Source of the DNA: Nitrobacter sp. NHB1
GTDB lineage: Bacteria; Pseudomonadota; Alphaproteobacteria; Rhizobiales; Xanthobacteraceae
Direction of reading: 5' to 3'
DNA: 64,000 nt
Assembly: GCF_036964665.1 (NCBI RefSeq)
Contig: NZ_JBAMDA010000001.1
Location: 1,116,001 to 1,180,000 of the forward strand
Of this stretch, positions 30,697 to 39,251 are shown piece by piece. The notes under the pieces are model-generated. The model searched no databases, was not told the origin of the DNA, and was given only the letters and a program-made list of their open reading frames with translations. Both the position numbers and the translations under genes were made by a program. How positions within the stretch are numbered: the stretch's first letter is position 1; each line of letters begins with the position of its first letter.

Positions 30697-31449
30697 TCAG
30701 GCAACGGCCTGGGCGATCGCAAGGAAATCTGTCGCCTTGAGGCTGGCGCCGCCGACCAGCGCTCCGTTCACATTCGGAACCGCCATCAATTCCGCGGCAT
30801 TCGACGGCTTCACCGAGCCGCCGTAGAGAATACGGACCCTGGTCCCCTCCCCGCTAAAGCGCTGTGTGAGCTGATCGCGGATAAACCCATGGACATCCTG
30901 CACATCTGTTGGTGTGGGGGTGCGTCCAGTGCCGATTGCCCAGACCGGCTCGTAGGCGACGACGAGATTTGCAGCAGTCGCGCTATCCGGCAGCGAGCCC
31001 GCAAGCTGCCGGCCGACCACCTCGAGCGTCTGACCGGCATCGCGCTGGTCCTGGGTTTCGCCGACGCAGACGATGGCGATCAACGCCGCCCGCCACGCCG
31101 CTTCCGCCTTTTGCCGCACAAGCGCGTCGGTCTCGCCGTGATCGGCGCGCCGCTCGGAGTGACCGACGATGATGGCGGTGGCGCCCGAATCGGCCAGCAT
31201 CTCGGCGGATGTGTCGCCCGTATGGGCTCCGGAAGGATCAGGGTGGCAATCCTGCGCGCCGATCCGCAGCGGCGACCCCTGGACCGCCCCCGCGAAGGCC
31301 AACACGAGCGTCGCCGGCGGACAGATCAGCAGATCGGCCTTTTGCGCGGGGCCGCCCGCGCCTGCGATCATCTGGCCGAGTTCGCTGGCCGAAGCCTTGA
31401 GGCCGTTCATCTTCCAGTTTCCAGCAATCAGCGGTCGCAGCCCGGTCAT
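30697..31449 (-). CDS. tpiA: Triosephosphate isomerase
   Basis: A 250-aa TIM-barrel enzyme interconverting dihydroxyacetone phosphate and glyceraldehyde 3-phosphate. Active-site residues are Lys in AGNWKMNG, His in [14 protein letters not shown] and Glu in [13 protein letters not shown]. The phosphate loop is in [12 protein letters not shown]. The start [16 protein letters not shown] (31449) is chosen by homology. A triplicated 14-mer lies 13 bases upstream of it. It is divergent from ppiD. Confidence 0.96.
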   Translation of the reverse strand: MTGLRPLIAGNWKMNGLKASASELGQMIAGAGGPAQKADLLICPPATLVLAFAGAVQGSPLRIGAQDCHPDPSGAHTGDTSAEMLADSGATAIIVGHSERRADHGETDALVRQKAEAAWRAALIAIVCVGETQDQRDAGQTLEVVGRQLAGSLPDSATAANLVVAYEPVWAIGTGRTPTPTDVQDVHGFIRDQLTQRFSGEGTRVRILYGGSVKPSNAAELMAVPNVNGALVGGASLKATDFLAIAQAVA

Positions 31450-31461
31450 GTATCTCTCATG

Positions 31462-31503
31462 GTGATTTCGACTGTGTGATTTCGACAGTGTGATTTCGAC
31501 AGT
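31462..31503. repeat. Three tandem copies of a 14-mer upstream of tpiA
   Basis: GTGATTTCGACTGT, GTGATTTCGACAGT, GTGATTTCGACAGT in perfect head-to-tail register. They lie in the 5' leader of tpiA, within the 270-base divergent gap to ppiD. The period (14) is not a multiple of a helical turn, which favours replication slippage over an operator array, though regulation is possible. Confidence 0.85.
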
Positions 31504-31719
31504 TCGCCCCCTCGACACGAGCAATCCCGCCGCCGAAGTTTGAAGGGTCTTGCTAGCAGACGTTATCGGCCGGGGCCAGTCTCCGGTGCCCGCTGCGGCG
31601 TTCCGTCGAGGTTGCGACGGCGCGTCTGCCACTTTATGATGCGTTATCAACCCGGTGACGCCCTCACGCGGTTTCCGCTCAGGTACGCTCCGCTTCTCCC
31701 TCCTGCAAAAGACGGTCTC

Positions 31720-33630
31720 ATGCTTCGAGGAATACGCAACGCCTCATCAAACTGGCTCGGCAAGATCCTCATGTCCATCGTGATGGGCCTGCTGATCGTA
31801 GCCTTCGGCATCTGGGGCATCGCGGATATCTTCCACGGTTTCGGCCAGTCGAACCTGGCCACGATCGGCAGCACCGAGATTTCGACCGAGCAGTTCCGCC
31901 AGATCTACAATGACCGGCTGCAGCAGCTCGCGCGCCAGTTCGGGCGTTCGTTAACCCCCGATCAGGTCAGGGCCCTCGGCCTCGACCGTCAGGTTTTGCA
32001 GCAGGTGATCGCGGAAGCCGCGCTCGACGAGGACGCCCGACGCAAGGGCCTCAACGCATCCGACGACGAGATCAGGCGCCAGATCATGAGCGATCCCAAT
32101 TTCAAGGGCGCCAACGATGCCTTCGACCCGGCGCGCTTCGCCGGCCTGATCCGCCAGATGGGGTATACCGAGCAGCGCTACGTCACTGAGCAGCGGCATA
32201 CGACGCTGCGCCGCGAGATCGCCGGCACGGTGGCGGCAGGCGTCGAGCCCTCGAAGACGCTGCTGGAGATGCTGAACCATTTCCAGAACGAGCAGCGCAC
32301 CATCGACTATGTCAAACTCGGCGTAACCCAGGCCGGAACCATCGATCCGCCGACACCGGAGCAACTGGCGAGCTATTTCGACGCCCACAAGGTGCAGTTC
32401 CGCGCGCCCGAATTCCGCAAAATCGCGTTCGTCGTGATGACGCCCGAGGGGATCGCGAAACGGACGGCGGTGTCCGACGAGGATGCGAAGAAGGCCTACG
32501 AGCAACAGAAGGACAAGCTGTCCACGCCCGAAAAGCGGCAGCTCTGGCAAATCGTATTCCCCAACGTCGCCGAGGCCCAGGCTGCGCGGAGCAAGATCGC
32601 CGGCGGCGCTTCGTTCGACGACATCGCCAAAGAGCGCAATCTCGCCGCCTCCGACGTCGACCTCGGCACGATCTCCAAATCCGAGATCATCGACCCCGCC
32701 GTCGCCGAAGCCGCCTTCTCGCTGAAGGCCGACGAGATCAGCCAGCCAATCCAGGGCAGGTTCGGTGTCGTACTGGTCAAGGTCGGCAAGATCGAGCCCG
32801 GCAACCAGCCGACCTACGACAGCGTCTCCGCGAAACTGAAGCATGACATCGCGGTCGATCGCGCACGCACTGCGGTCAACGACCTCCACAACAAGATGGA
32901 GGACGAGCGTGGCGGCGGCGCGAGCGTGATCGAGGCCGCCAAGAAGCTCGGCCTCACCGCGGTCACCATCGATGCCGTCGACCGCTCCGGACGCGCGCCG
33001 GACGGCAAACCCGTGACGGGGATTCCGCCGCACGTCGACCTGATCGCGCAGGCGTTCGCCAGCGACGTCGGCGTCGACAACGAGACGCTGCAAGTCGGCA
33101 ACAACGGCTTCGTCTGGTTCGACGTGCTCGGCGTCACGCCCTCGCGCGACCGCACCCTCGACGAGGTCAAGGACAAGGTCGAGACGGGATGGCGGGACGA
33201 GCAGATCACGGGCCGGCTGATGACCAAGGCGACGGACATGATCCACAAGCTCGACCAGGGCGGCAAGCTCGCCGACGAGGCAGCAGGCCTCGGTCTCAAG
33301 GTCGAGAACGCGAGCGCTCTCAAGCGCGACTCCACGGCGGGCGGCCTGCCCGCCGCCGTGATCGCCGCCGTCTTCCGCACCGCCAAGGACGGAGCCGGAC
33401 AGGCGCCGGGCGCAGGCCGTGAGGAATGGGTCGTTTTTCGTGTGACCGACGTGAAAGTGCCGCCGCTCGATCTTGCCTCCGATGAGATGAAAAAGCTGAA
33501 GGACAGCCTCCAGCGCAGCCTGTCGGATGAGGCCGTCGGCCAGTACATTGCCAAACTCGAAACCGAGATCGGCACCACGGTCAATCAGGCGGCGGTGGCG
33601 CAGATCACCGGCGCCAACAGCAACAACTGA
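31720..33630 (+). CDS. ppiD: Peptidylprolyl isomerase PpiD-like, membrane-anchored
   Basis: A 636-aa periplasmic chaperone. The start [34 protein letters not shown] contains the single N-terminal anchor. A SurA-like N-terminal region ([21 protein letters not shown]...) and a parvulin domain in the middle ([21 protein letters not shown] ... [27 protein letters not shown]) follow. It folds outer-membrane proteins near the Sec channel by analogy with PpiD. The N-terminal extension possible upstream (from 31540) is not family-like. About 40 bases separate it from trpD. Confidence 0.9.
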   Translation: MLRGIRNASSNWLGKILMSIVMGLLIVAFGIWGIADIFHGFGQSNLATIGSTEISTEQFRQIYNDRLQQLARQFGRSLTPDQVRALGLDRQVLQQVIAEAALDEDARRKGLNASDDEIRRQIMSDPNFKGANDAFDPARFAGLIRQMGYTEQRYVTEQRHTTLRREIAGTVAAGVEPSKTLLEMLNHFQNEQRTIDYVKLGVTQAGTIDPPTPEQLASYFDAHKVQFRAPEFRKIAFVVMTPEGIAKRTAVSDEDAKKAYEQQKDKLSTPEKRQLWQIVFPNVAEAQAARSKIAGGASFDDIAKERNLAASDVDLGTISKSEIIDPAVAEAAFSLKADEISQPIQGRFGVVLVKVGKIEPGNQPTYDSVSAKLKHDIAVDRARTAVNDLHNKMEDERGGGASVIEAAKKLGLTAVTIDAVDRSGRAPDGKPVTGIPPHVDLIAQAFASDVGVDNETLQVGNNGFVWFDVLGVTPSRDRTLDEVKDKVETGWRDEQITGRLMTKATDMIHKLDQGGKLADEAAGLGLKVENASALKRDSTAGGLPAAVIAAVFRTAKDGAGQAPGAGREEWVVFRVTDVKVPPLDLASDEMKKLKDSLQRSLSDEAVGQYIAKLETEIGTTVNQAAVAQITGANSNN

Positions 33631-33669
33631 CGGGATCGACGGCGTCCCGCCATTTTCCGAAAGCATCCG

Positions 33670-34683
33670 ATGGACGATCTCAAGGCCCTGATCGGAAAGG
33701 TCGCCACCGGCGCAACACTGACGCGCGAGGAGGCGTCCTGCGCGTTCGACAGCATGATGTCCGGCGAGGCGACGCCCTCGCAAATGGGCGGCCTTTTGAT
33801 GGCGCTGCGCGTGCGCGGCGAGACCGTCGACGAAATCACCGGCGCGGTCGCGGCGATGCGCTCCAAGATGCTGCGGGTCACAGCGCCGGCGGATGCCGTC
33901 GATGTCGTCGGCACCGGCGGCGACGGCTCCGGCTCGGTGAACGTCTCGACCTGCGCGTCGTTCATCGTCGCAGGCGCGGGCGTCCCGGTCGCCAAGCACG
34001 GCAACCGTGCGCTATCCTCGAAATCCGGCGCCGCCGATTGTCTCGCCGCGCTCGGCATCAAGATCGACCTCACGCCCGAACAGGTCGGCCGCTGCGTCAA
34101 CGAGGCCGGCATCGGCTTCATGTTCGCGCCGTCGCATCATCCCGCGATGAAGAACGTCGGCCCGACCCGCGTCGAACTGGCGACCCGCACGATCTTCAAC
34201 CTGCTGGGCCCGCTATCCAACCCCGCCGGCGTCAAGCGGCAGATGGTCGGCGTATTCTCGCGGCAATGGGTGCAGCCGCTGGCGCAGGTGCTCAAGAACC
34301 TCGGTTCGGATTCGGTATGGGTCGTGCACGGTTCCGACGGCCTCGACGAGATCACCCTCGCCGGCCCGACTTTCGTGGCCGCGCTCGAGGACGGCAACAT
34401 TCGCTCGTTCGAGGTGACGCCGGAGGACGCCGGACTGTCGCGCGTCCATGGCGACGCGCTGAAAGGGGGCGACGCCGAGGCGAACGCAGCGTCCTTGCGC
34501 GGGGTGCTCGAGGGCAAGCCCGGCGCCTTCCGCGATGTCGCGCTGCTCAACGCGGCGGCGGCCCTGATCGTCGCGGGCAAGGCGAAGAACCTGAAGGACG
34601 GCGTCGCGCTCGGCGCGACATCGCTCGACAACGGAGCCGCCATGAACAAACTGAAGCAGTTGATTGCGGTTTCCAACGGTTGA
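33670..34683 (+). CDS. trpD: Anthranilate phosphoribosyltransferase
   Basis: Second step of tryptophan synthesis, 337 aa. The phosphoribosyl-pyrophosphate site is [14 protein letters not shown], followed by [21 protein letters not shown]. Anthranilate-site residues are in the [30 protein letters not shown] segment. The stop at 34683 is 10 bases before the trpC start, so trpDC are co-transcribed. Confidence 0.97.
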   Translation: MDDLKALIGKVATGATLTREEASCAFDSMMSGEATPSQMGGLLMALRVRGETVDEITGAVAAMRSKMLRVTAPADAVDVVGTGGDGSGSVNVSTCASFIVAGAGVPVAKHGNRALSSKSGAADCLAALGIKIDLTPEQVGRCVNEAGIGFMFAPSHHPAMKNVGPTRVELATRTIFNLLGPLSNPAGVKRQMVGVFSRQWVQPLAQVLKNLGSDSVWVVHGSDGLDEITLAGPTFVAALEDGNIRSFEVTPEDAGLSRVHGDALKGGDAEANAASLRGVLEGKPGAFRDVALLNAAAALIVAGKAKNLKDGVALGATSLDNGAAMNKLKQLIAVSNG

Positions 34684-34693
34684 GGATCGTGGC

Positions 34694-35539
34694 GTGGCTG
34701 ACATCCTGACCAGGATCGAAACCTACAAGCGCGAGGAGATCGCGAGCGCAAAGCGCGCGCATTCCCTCGGCGACGTTCTGTCCGCCGCCAAGGCTGCGTC
34801 GCCGCCGCGCGGCTTCGTCCGAGCCATCCGAGCAAAACTCGCCCACGGCGATTATGCCCTGATCGCCGAGATCAAGAAGGCCTCGCCCTCGAAGGGCCTG
34901 ATCCGCGCCGACTTCGATCCGCCTTCGCTCGGGCGCGCCTATGAGGCCGGCGGCGCGGCCTGCCTCTCGGTCCTGACCGACACGCCCTCCTTTCAGGGCC
35001 ATCTCGATTTCATGGTCGCCGCCCGCGCCGCGACGTCGCTGCCGGTACTGCGCAAGGACTTCATGTTCGACACCTATCAGGTGGTCGAGGCCCGCGCGCA
35101 CGGGGCCGACTGCATCCTGATCATCATGGCCGCGCTCGACGATGCCGCGGCGAAAGACATCGAGGCGGCCGCGCTCGATCTCGGCATGGACGCGCTGCTC
35201 GAAATCCATAATCGCGAGGAACTGGATCGCGCACTCAAACTTCGTTCGCCGATGATCGGCGTCAACAACCGCAACCTCCGCACCTTTGAAACGACGCTTG
35301 CGACCAGCGAAGCGCTGGCGCCGCACATTCCGAAGGACCGCCTGATGGTGGGCGAAAGCGGCATCTTCGCGTCGGCTGACCTCGCGCGGCTCGAACGGGT
35401 CGGCATTTCCACCTTCCTCGTCGGCGAAAGCCTGATGCGGCAAGCCGACGTCACCGCCGCAACCCGTACGCTGCTGGCACGCGGCGAACAATCATTTCCA
35501 CAGGTCGCCCCTGCGAACGCAGGGACCCATAACCCCTGA
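34694..35539 (+). CDS. trpC: Indole-3-glycerol phosphate synthase
   Basis: TIM-barrel enzyme of tryptophan synthesis, 281 aa from a GTG start ([16 protein letters not shown]). The frame is also open upstream into trpD, but the GTG has a GAGG ribosome site. Motifs are [49 protein letters not shown] and LMVGESGIF. The last residues (about 271-281, [11 protein letters not shown]) are encoded by the left arm of a dispersed palindromic repeat, so the natural C-terminus has been rewritten. Confidence 0.96.
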   Translation: MADILTRIETYKREEIASAKRAHSLGDVLSAAKAASPPRGFVRAIRAKLAHGDYALIAEIKKASPSKGLIRADFDPPSLGRAYEAGGAACLSVLTDTPSFQGHLDFMVAARAATSLPVLRKDFMFDTYQVVEARAHGADCILIIMAALDDAAAKDIEAAALDLGMDALLEIHNREELDRALKLRSPMIGVNNRNLRTFETTLATSEALAPHIPKDRLMVGESGIFASADLARLERVGISTFLVGESLMRQADVTAATRTLLARGEQSFPQVAPANAGTHNP

Positions 35540-35670
35540 CGATCGTGACGGAGCAGGCGTCAAACCGTTTTCAAGCGAAGCTGGTTCGCACGACGTGCTG
35601 TTCCTGTCCGCACTACCTGTATTCATTCGCGCGTCCTCGGCGTATGGATTCCTGCGTCCGCAGGGACGAC
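35504..35670. repeat. Palindromic repeat overlapping the trpC 3' end
   Basis: The left arm GTCGCCCCTGCGAACGCAGG and right arm CCTGCGTCCGCAGGGACGAC are imperfect complements extending over about 28 bases. About 110 bases lie between them. Each arm is itself palindromic (CCTGCG...CGCAGG). The left arm supplies the trpC C-terminal codons and stop. The repeat ends 24 bases before the moaC ATG. Confidence 0.75.
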
Positions 35671-35693
35671 ACCGGTTTTGGAGTTCCGCAAAC

Positions 35694-36209
35694 ATGTCCG
35701 GAAAAGTGAAAGACGAACCCGCCCTCACCCATATCGATGTCAAAGGCGAGGCGCGGATGGTCGACGTCTCGGCAAAGCCCGCGACCGAACGCATCGCCGT
35801 CGCCGAAGGCCAGGTCATCATGACCAAGACCACGCTGGCCCTGATCGAGAGCGGCAACGCCAAGAAGGGCGACGTACTCGGCACCGCGCGGATCGCCGGC
35901 ATCATGGCGGCCAAGCGAACATCGGACCTGATCCCGCTCTGTCATCCGTTGGCGCTGTCGAAGGTCACGCTCGACATCGAAACCGACAAAAAACTCCCCG
36001 GCTGCCGCGTGCGCGCCAGTGTCAAGGTCTCCGGCCCGACCGGCGTGGAAATGGAAGCCCTCACCGCGGTTTCCGTCGCCTGCCTGACGATCTACGACAT
36101 GATCAAGGCCGTCGAACGCGGCGTCCGCATCGAGGGCATTCACCTCGTCGAGAAGAAGGGCGGCAAATCCGGCCACTACCTCGTGACGGATACTCCGTCA
36201 GGACAATAG
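35694..36209 (+). CDS. moaC: Cyclic pyranopterin monophosphate synthase
   Basis: Molybdenum cofactor biosynthesis enzyme, 171 aa, acting after MoaA to form cyclic pyranopterin monophosphate. Signature stretches are [39 protein letters not shown] with the active-site His, and [24 protein letters not shown]. The start at 35694 is preferred because the upstream frame runs through the repeat. It ends 12 bases inside the convergent SPW-repeat gene, and moeA lies further downstream. Confidence 0.95.
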   Translation: MSGKVKDEPALTHIDVKGEARMVDVSAKPATERIAVAEGQVIMTKTTLALIESGNAKKGDVLGTARIAGIMAAKRTSDLIPLCHPLALSKVTLDIETDKKLPGCRVRASVKVSGPTGVEMEALTAVSVACLTIYDMIKAVERGVRIEGIHLVEKKGGKSGHYLVTDTPSGQ

Positions 36210-36590
36210 CGGCCGGTCCTCCTCGTGCGGCGCCGGATTGCGGGATTCGTCCTCCTCGTCGTAGACCAGCCATATTTCAAGCACTGACATGAACGCCACC
36301 ACGACTCCGATGCCGATGCTGAAGTGCATGGCGCTAGTGTGGGCGAAGCCCAGAAGCCATGGCGAGGCGATCAACCAGAGGCCGAGCAGCAGGTTGATCC
36401 ACTCTTTCCACCAGGCGAACGCCAAAATCGCGGCCACCGAGATCGCGCCGATCGCCGCGCTGCTCGCCCAGAGAGTGAGGTCCACAGCCATGGTATCCCG
36501 CGCGAGAAACCACGGCGTTACAAACAGGACCAGAGCCAATACGAGATTGTAGACATCGAGGATCGATTCGCGCCGCCATTTCCGCATCAT
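36198..36590 (-). CDS. SPW-repeat membrane protein
   Basis: A 130-aa protein with four predicted membrane helices and two SPW-type motifs: [15 protein letters not shown] and [15 protein letters not shown]. The tail is acidic ([19 protein letters not shown]). SPW-repeat proteins have no established role. It is the only minus-strand gene between trpD and lexA and overlaps the moaC 3' end by 12 bases. Confidence 0.85.
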   Translation of the reverse strand: MMRKWRRESILDVYNLVLALVLFVTPWFLARDTMAVDLTLWASSAAIGAISVAAILAFAWWKEWINLLLGLWLIASPWLLGFAHTSAMHFSIGIGVVVAFMSVLEIWLVYDEEDESRNPAPHEEDRPLLS

Positions 36591-37037
36591 GGGTGCCTCC
36601 TTCGACCTGCGCTCCGCTTGCCGGGGCAGTCCTCCCTGACGGTCCTCCGCATGACTGGCTGCAATCGCGCCATCCCGGATCAAACCGTCAGTTTATGGGA
36701 CAACCGATCCGGCCCCGGACGGTTCCGCCGCTCCGATTCCGAGAATCGCACGTCGTCGCGGCATGATTTAATTTTGAATCAAGAAGCGCGGACAACTTTA
36801 TGATCCAAGTGTCATTTGGAATGATGAGTTCGTCTGACGGGTGAACTCCGAAAAAGGGAAGCGATCCTCCGAAACCACCATCAGAGCCGCGCGGAGCCTC
36901 GAGCGAACGCTCCACCCGAGCGTTTCGGTTCAGGGAGCCGTTGTCTGCCGACCGCAAGTTCTATAGATGAACTTGTGTGCTCTCGAAGCGCATCGTCTAA
37001 AACTCCATTAGTCATCTATATTTGCCAGTGGTCCTTT
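36591..37037. other. Gene-free region upstream of moeA
   Basis: About 450 bases with lower GC than the flanks. An 89-codon minus-strand frame (36688-36957) has no recognisable features. An inverted repeat ATAGATGA (36963-36970) / TCATCTAT (37012-37019) lies just upstream of the larger dyad at 37038-37090. Nothing else was identified. Confidence 0.4.
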
Positions 37038-37090
37038 GATTCCAACATTCGCAAAGACACCTGCTCGCACGGGATGCGAATGTTAGAATC
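37038..37090. promoter_or_regulatory. Long inverted repeat just upstream of moeA
   Basis: Arms GATTCCAACATTCGCA (37038-37053) and TGCGAATGTTAGAATC (37075-37090) are complementary at 15 of 16 positions, with a 21-base loop. It ends about 30 bases before the moeA start. There is no T-tract, so it is not a terminator. An operator or RNA leader structure is possible. Confidence 0.6.
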
Positions 37091-37120
37091 GGATCATTGG
37101 AAACCTGGGAGAATATGGTC

Positions 37121-38335
37121 ATGGCCCTGATGGCAGTCGCCGACGCCCTTGCGGCCGTTCTCGCCGGAGTCGAACCGCTGCCGGAAGAATCGGTTGGCCT
37201 CGAGGCCGCGCATCGCCGGGTGCTGGCGCGCGACCTCCCCTCGCGCCGGACCCAGCCGCCGGTGGCGATGTCGGCGATGGACGGCTACGCGGTGCGCGCG
37301 GCGGACATCGCGACGATTCCGGCGCGGCTGCATGTGATCGGCGAGATCGCCGCGGGACGGCCGCTCGAGCGGGCGCTGGGGGCCGGCGAAGCTCTGCGGA
37401 TTTTTACCGGAGGCGTGGTGCCGGACAGCGCCGACACCGTCGTGATCCAGGAGGACACGGAACGCGACGGCGACGACGTCATGGTCAAGGAAGCCACCGC
37501 GGCCGGAAAGAATATCCGCCCTGCCGGCGTCGATTTTCACGAAGGCGACGTGTTGCTGCGCGCCCGCAGCCATCTCACCGACCGCCATCTCTCCCTTGCC
37601 GCCGGCATGAACTATCCGGACCTGCCGGTGCACCGCCATCCGAAAATAGCCGTGCTCGCCACCGGCGATGAACTGGTTTTGCCGGGCACGACGCCCGGTC
37701 CGGGTCAAATCGTCCTGTCCAACGGCTACGCGCTTCGCGCGCTCGCCCGGAACGAAGGCGCCGAGGCGATCGACCTCGGCATCGCCGCCGACACCATGGA
37801 GGCGACCAGAAGCGCAATCCGTCGTGCCCGCGACAGCGGCGCCGACATTCTCGTCACCACAGGCGGGGCGTCAGTCGGAGACCATGACCTCGTCAAGCGC
37901 GCGCTGGAGGCCGAAGGCGTGGAGATTGCGTTCTGGCGGATCGCGCTGCGGCCCGGCAAGCCGATGATGCACGGACGCCTCGGCGCAATGCGCGTGATCG
38001 GCCTGCCCGGCAATCCCGTCTCGTCTTACATCTGCGCGTTCCTGTTCATGGTGCCGCTGATTCGTGCGTTGTCGGGCCGTCAGGATATCCACCATCGCAT
38101 TGAACCGGCGGTGCTCGGCAGCAATGTCGCCGCCAATCAAGCCCGGCAGGATTATCTGCGCGCCCGCCTCGCGCACTCGCCAGACGGGTTGCCGGTCGCG
38201 ACGCCGGTCGGACATCAGGACAGTTCGTTGATGGGAAATCTCGCGGCAGCGGAAGCACTCGTGGTCCGCGCGCCGCTTGCGCCTGCCGCGAGCAAAGGCG
38301 AGCCCTGCGCCGTCATTAAGCTCTCGCTGTCGTAA
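37121..38335 (+). CDS. moeA: Molybdopterin molybdenumtransferase
   Basis: Inserts molybdate into adenylylated molybdopterin, 404 aa from MALMAVADALAAVLAG. Motifs are PPVAMSAMDGYAVRAADI, VLATGDELVLPG, ADILVTTGGASVGDHDLV and LRPGKPMMHGRLGAMRVIGLPGNPVSSYICAF. The ATG at 37121 has GGGAG at good spacing; ATG 37115 and a TTG at 37097 are alternatives. It lies between moaC and lexA. Confidence 0.95.
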   Translation: MALMAVADALAAVLAGVEPLPEESVGLEAAHRRVLARDLPSRRTQPPVAMSAMDGYAVRAADIATIPARLHVIGEIAAGRPLERALGAGEALRIFTGGVVPDSADTVVIQEDTERDGDDVMVKEATAAGKNIRPAGVDFHEGDVLLRARSHLTDRHLSLAAGMNYPDLPVHRHPKIAVLATGDELVLPGTTPGPGQIVLSNGYALRALARNEGAEAIDLGIAADTMEATRSAIRRARDSGADILVTTGGASVGDHDLVKRALEAEGVEIAFWRIALRPGKPMMHGRLGAMRVIGLPGNPVSSYICAFLFMVPLIRALSGRQDIHHRIEPAVLGSNVAANQARQDYLRARLAHSPDGLPVATPVGHQDSSLMGNLAAAEALVVRAPLAPAASKGEPCAVIKLSLS

Positions 38336-38371
38336 AGCCTCGCCTTGTTGACGTTAAATTAAAGGGTTGCG

Positions 38372-38386
38372 GAACACATATCGAAC
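38372..38386 (+). promoter_or_regulatory. SOS box (LexA operator) of lexA
   Basis: GAAC-ACATATC-GAAC, the direct repeat GAAC-N7-GAAC typical of alphaproteobacterial LexA. It is 112 bases before the lexA ATG, which indicates autoregulation. The second GAAC also opens an inverted repeat GAACATA ... TATGTTC (38383-38401). Confidence 0.85.
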
Positions 38387-38498
38387 ATATAGTGTATGTT
38401 CATGATTTGTTTCGAGTAGTCGTGCCGCCCGGTATAAGGCTGTAAGCCTGAGGTTCTGGAATCGGACGGCAGGCACCATCAACCGGGGACTGGTCGGA

Positions 38499-39203
38499 AT
38501 GCTCACGCGCAAACAGTACGAACTCCTGCGTTTTATCAGCGAACGGCTGAAGGAATCCGGCGTGCCGCCCTCGTTCGATGAAATGAAGGATGCGCTCGAT
38601 TTGCGCTCGAAGTCCGGTATCCATCGCCTGATCACCGCGCTGGAGGAACGCGGCTTCATCCGCCGCCTGCCCAATCGCGCCCGCGCCATCGAGGTCATCA
38701 AGCTGCCGGAGGTCGCCGGCAGCGGCGGCGGCCGTCGCGGTTTCACGCCGAGCGTCATTGAAGGCAATCTCGGCAAAGTCCGCCCGAGCAGCGGCGGCGG
38801 TGTCGTCGACGATGCAGACCGTCCGGTCGCCGTTCCGGTGATGGGACGTATCGCGGCTGGCACACCGATCGAGGCGCTACAGACCCGGAGCCACACAATC
38901 AGCGTGCCGCCCGACATGCTCGGCTCCGGCGAGCATTATGCGCTCGAGGTGCGCGGCGATTCGATGGTCGAGGCCGGAATCCTCGACGGCGACATGGCGC
39001 TGATCCAGCGCAACGAAACGGCGGAAACCGGCGACATCGTCGTTGCCCTGATCGACGACGAGGAAGCGACGCTGAAGCGCTTCCGCCGCCGCGGGGCTTC
39101 GATCGCGCTCGAGCCCGCGAACACAGCTTACGAGGTTCGCATTCTTCCGCCCAACCGCGTCCAGATCCAGGGCAAGCTGATCGGCATCTATCGCAAGTAC
39201 TGA
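38499..39203 (+). CDS. lexA: LexA repressor
   Basis: SOS-response repressor, 234 aa. A winged-helix DNA-binding domain covers residues 1-65 ([28 protein letters not shown]). The self-cleavage site A120-G121 is in [12 protein letters not shown]. The S24-peptidase dyad is S155 ([10 protein letters not shown]) and K193 (ATLKRFRR). The linker of about 40 residues (Gly/Ser-rich) is longer than in E. coli, as in other alphaproteobacteria. The stop codon lies in a 16-base tandem repeat. Confidence 0.96.
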   Translation: MLTRKQYELLRFISERLKESGVPPSFDEMKDALDLRSKSGIHRLITALEERGFIRRLPNRARAIEVIKLPEVAGSGGGRRGFTPSVIEGNLGKVRPSSGGGVVDDADRPVAVPVMGRIAAGTPIEALQTRSHTISVPPDMLGSGEHYALEVRGDSMVEAGILDGDMALIQRNETAETGDIVVALIDDEEATLKRFRRRGASIALEPANTAYEVRILPPNRVQIQGKLIGIYRKY

Positions 39204-39232
39204 CTCTCGCAAGTGCTGGCTCTCGCAAGTCC
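39191..39232. repeat. 16-base tandem repeat at the lexA stop codon
   Basis: TCGCAAGTACTGACTC, TCGCAAGTGCTGGCTC and a partial TCGCAAGTCC. The first copy holds the last lexA codons and the TGA. The later copies look like slippage products downstream. Confidence 0.75.
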
Positions 39233-39251
39233 TTGGGCGGCGGCGGACCGT

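Noticed and set aside
31951-33999. A 682-codon minus-strand frame opposite ppiD
   Set aside because: Antisense shadow of ppiD and the trpD start; low-complexity composition and no family match.
36688-36957. An 89-codon minus-strand frame in the moeA upstream region
   Set aside because: No motif, no good ribosome site, and composition not like neighbouring genes.
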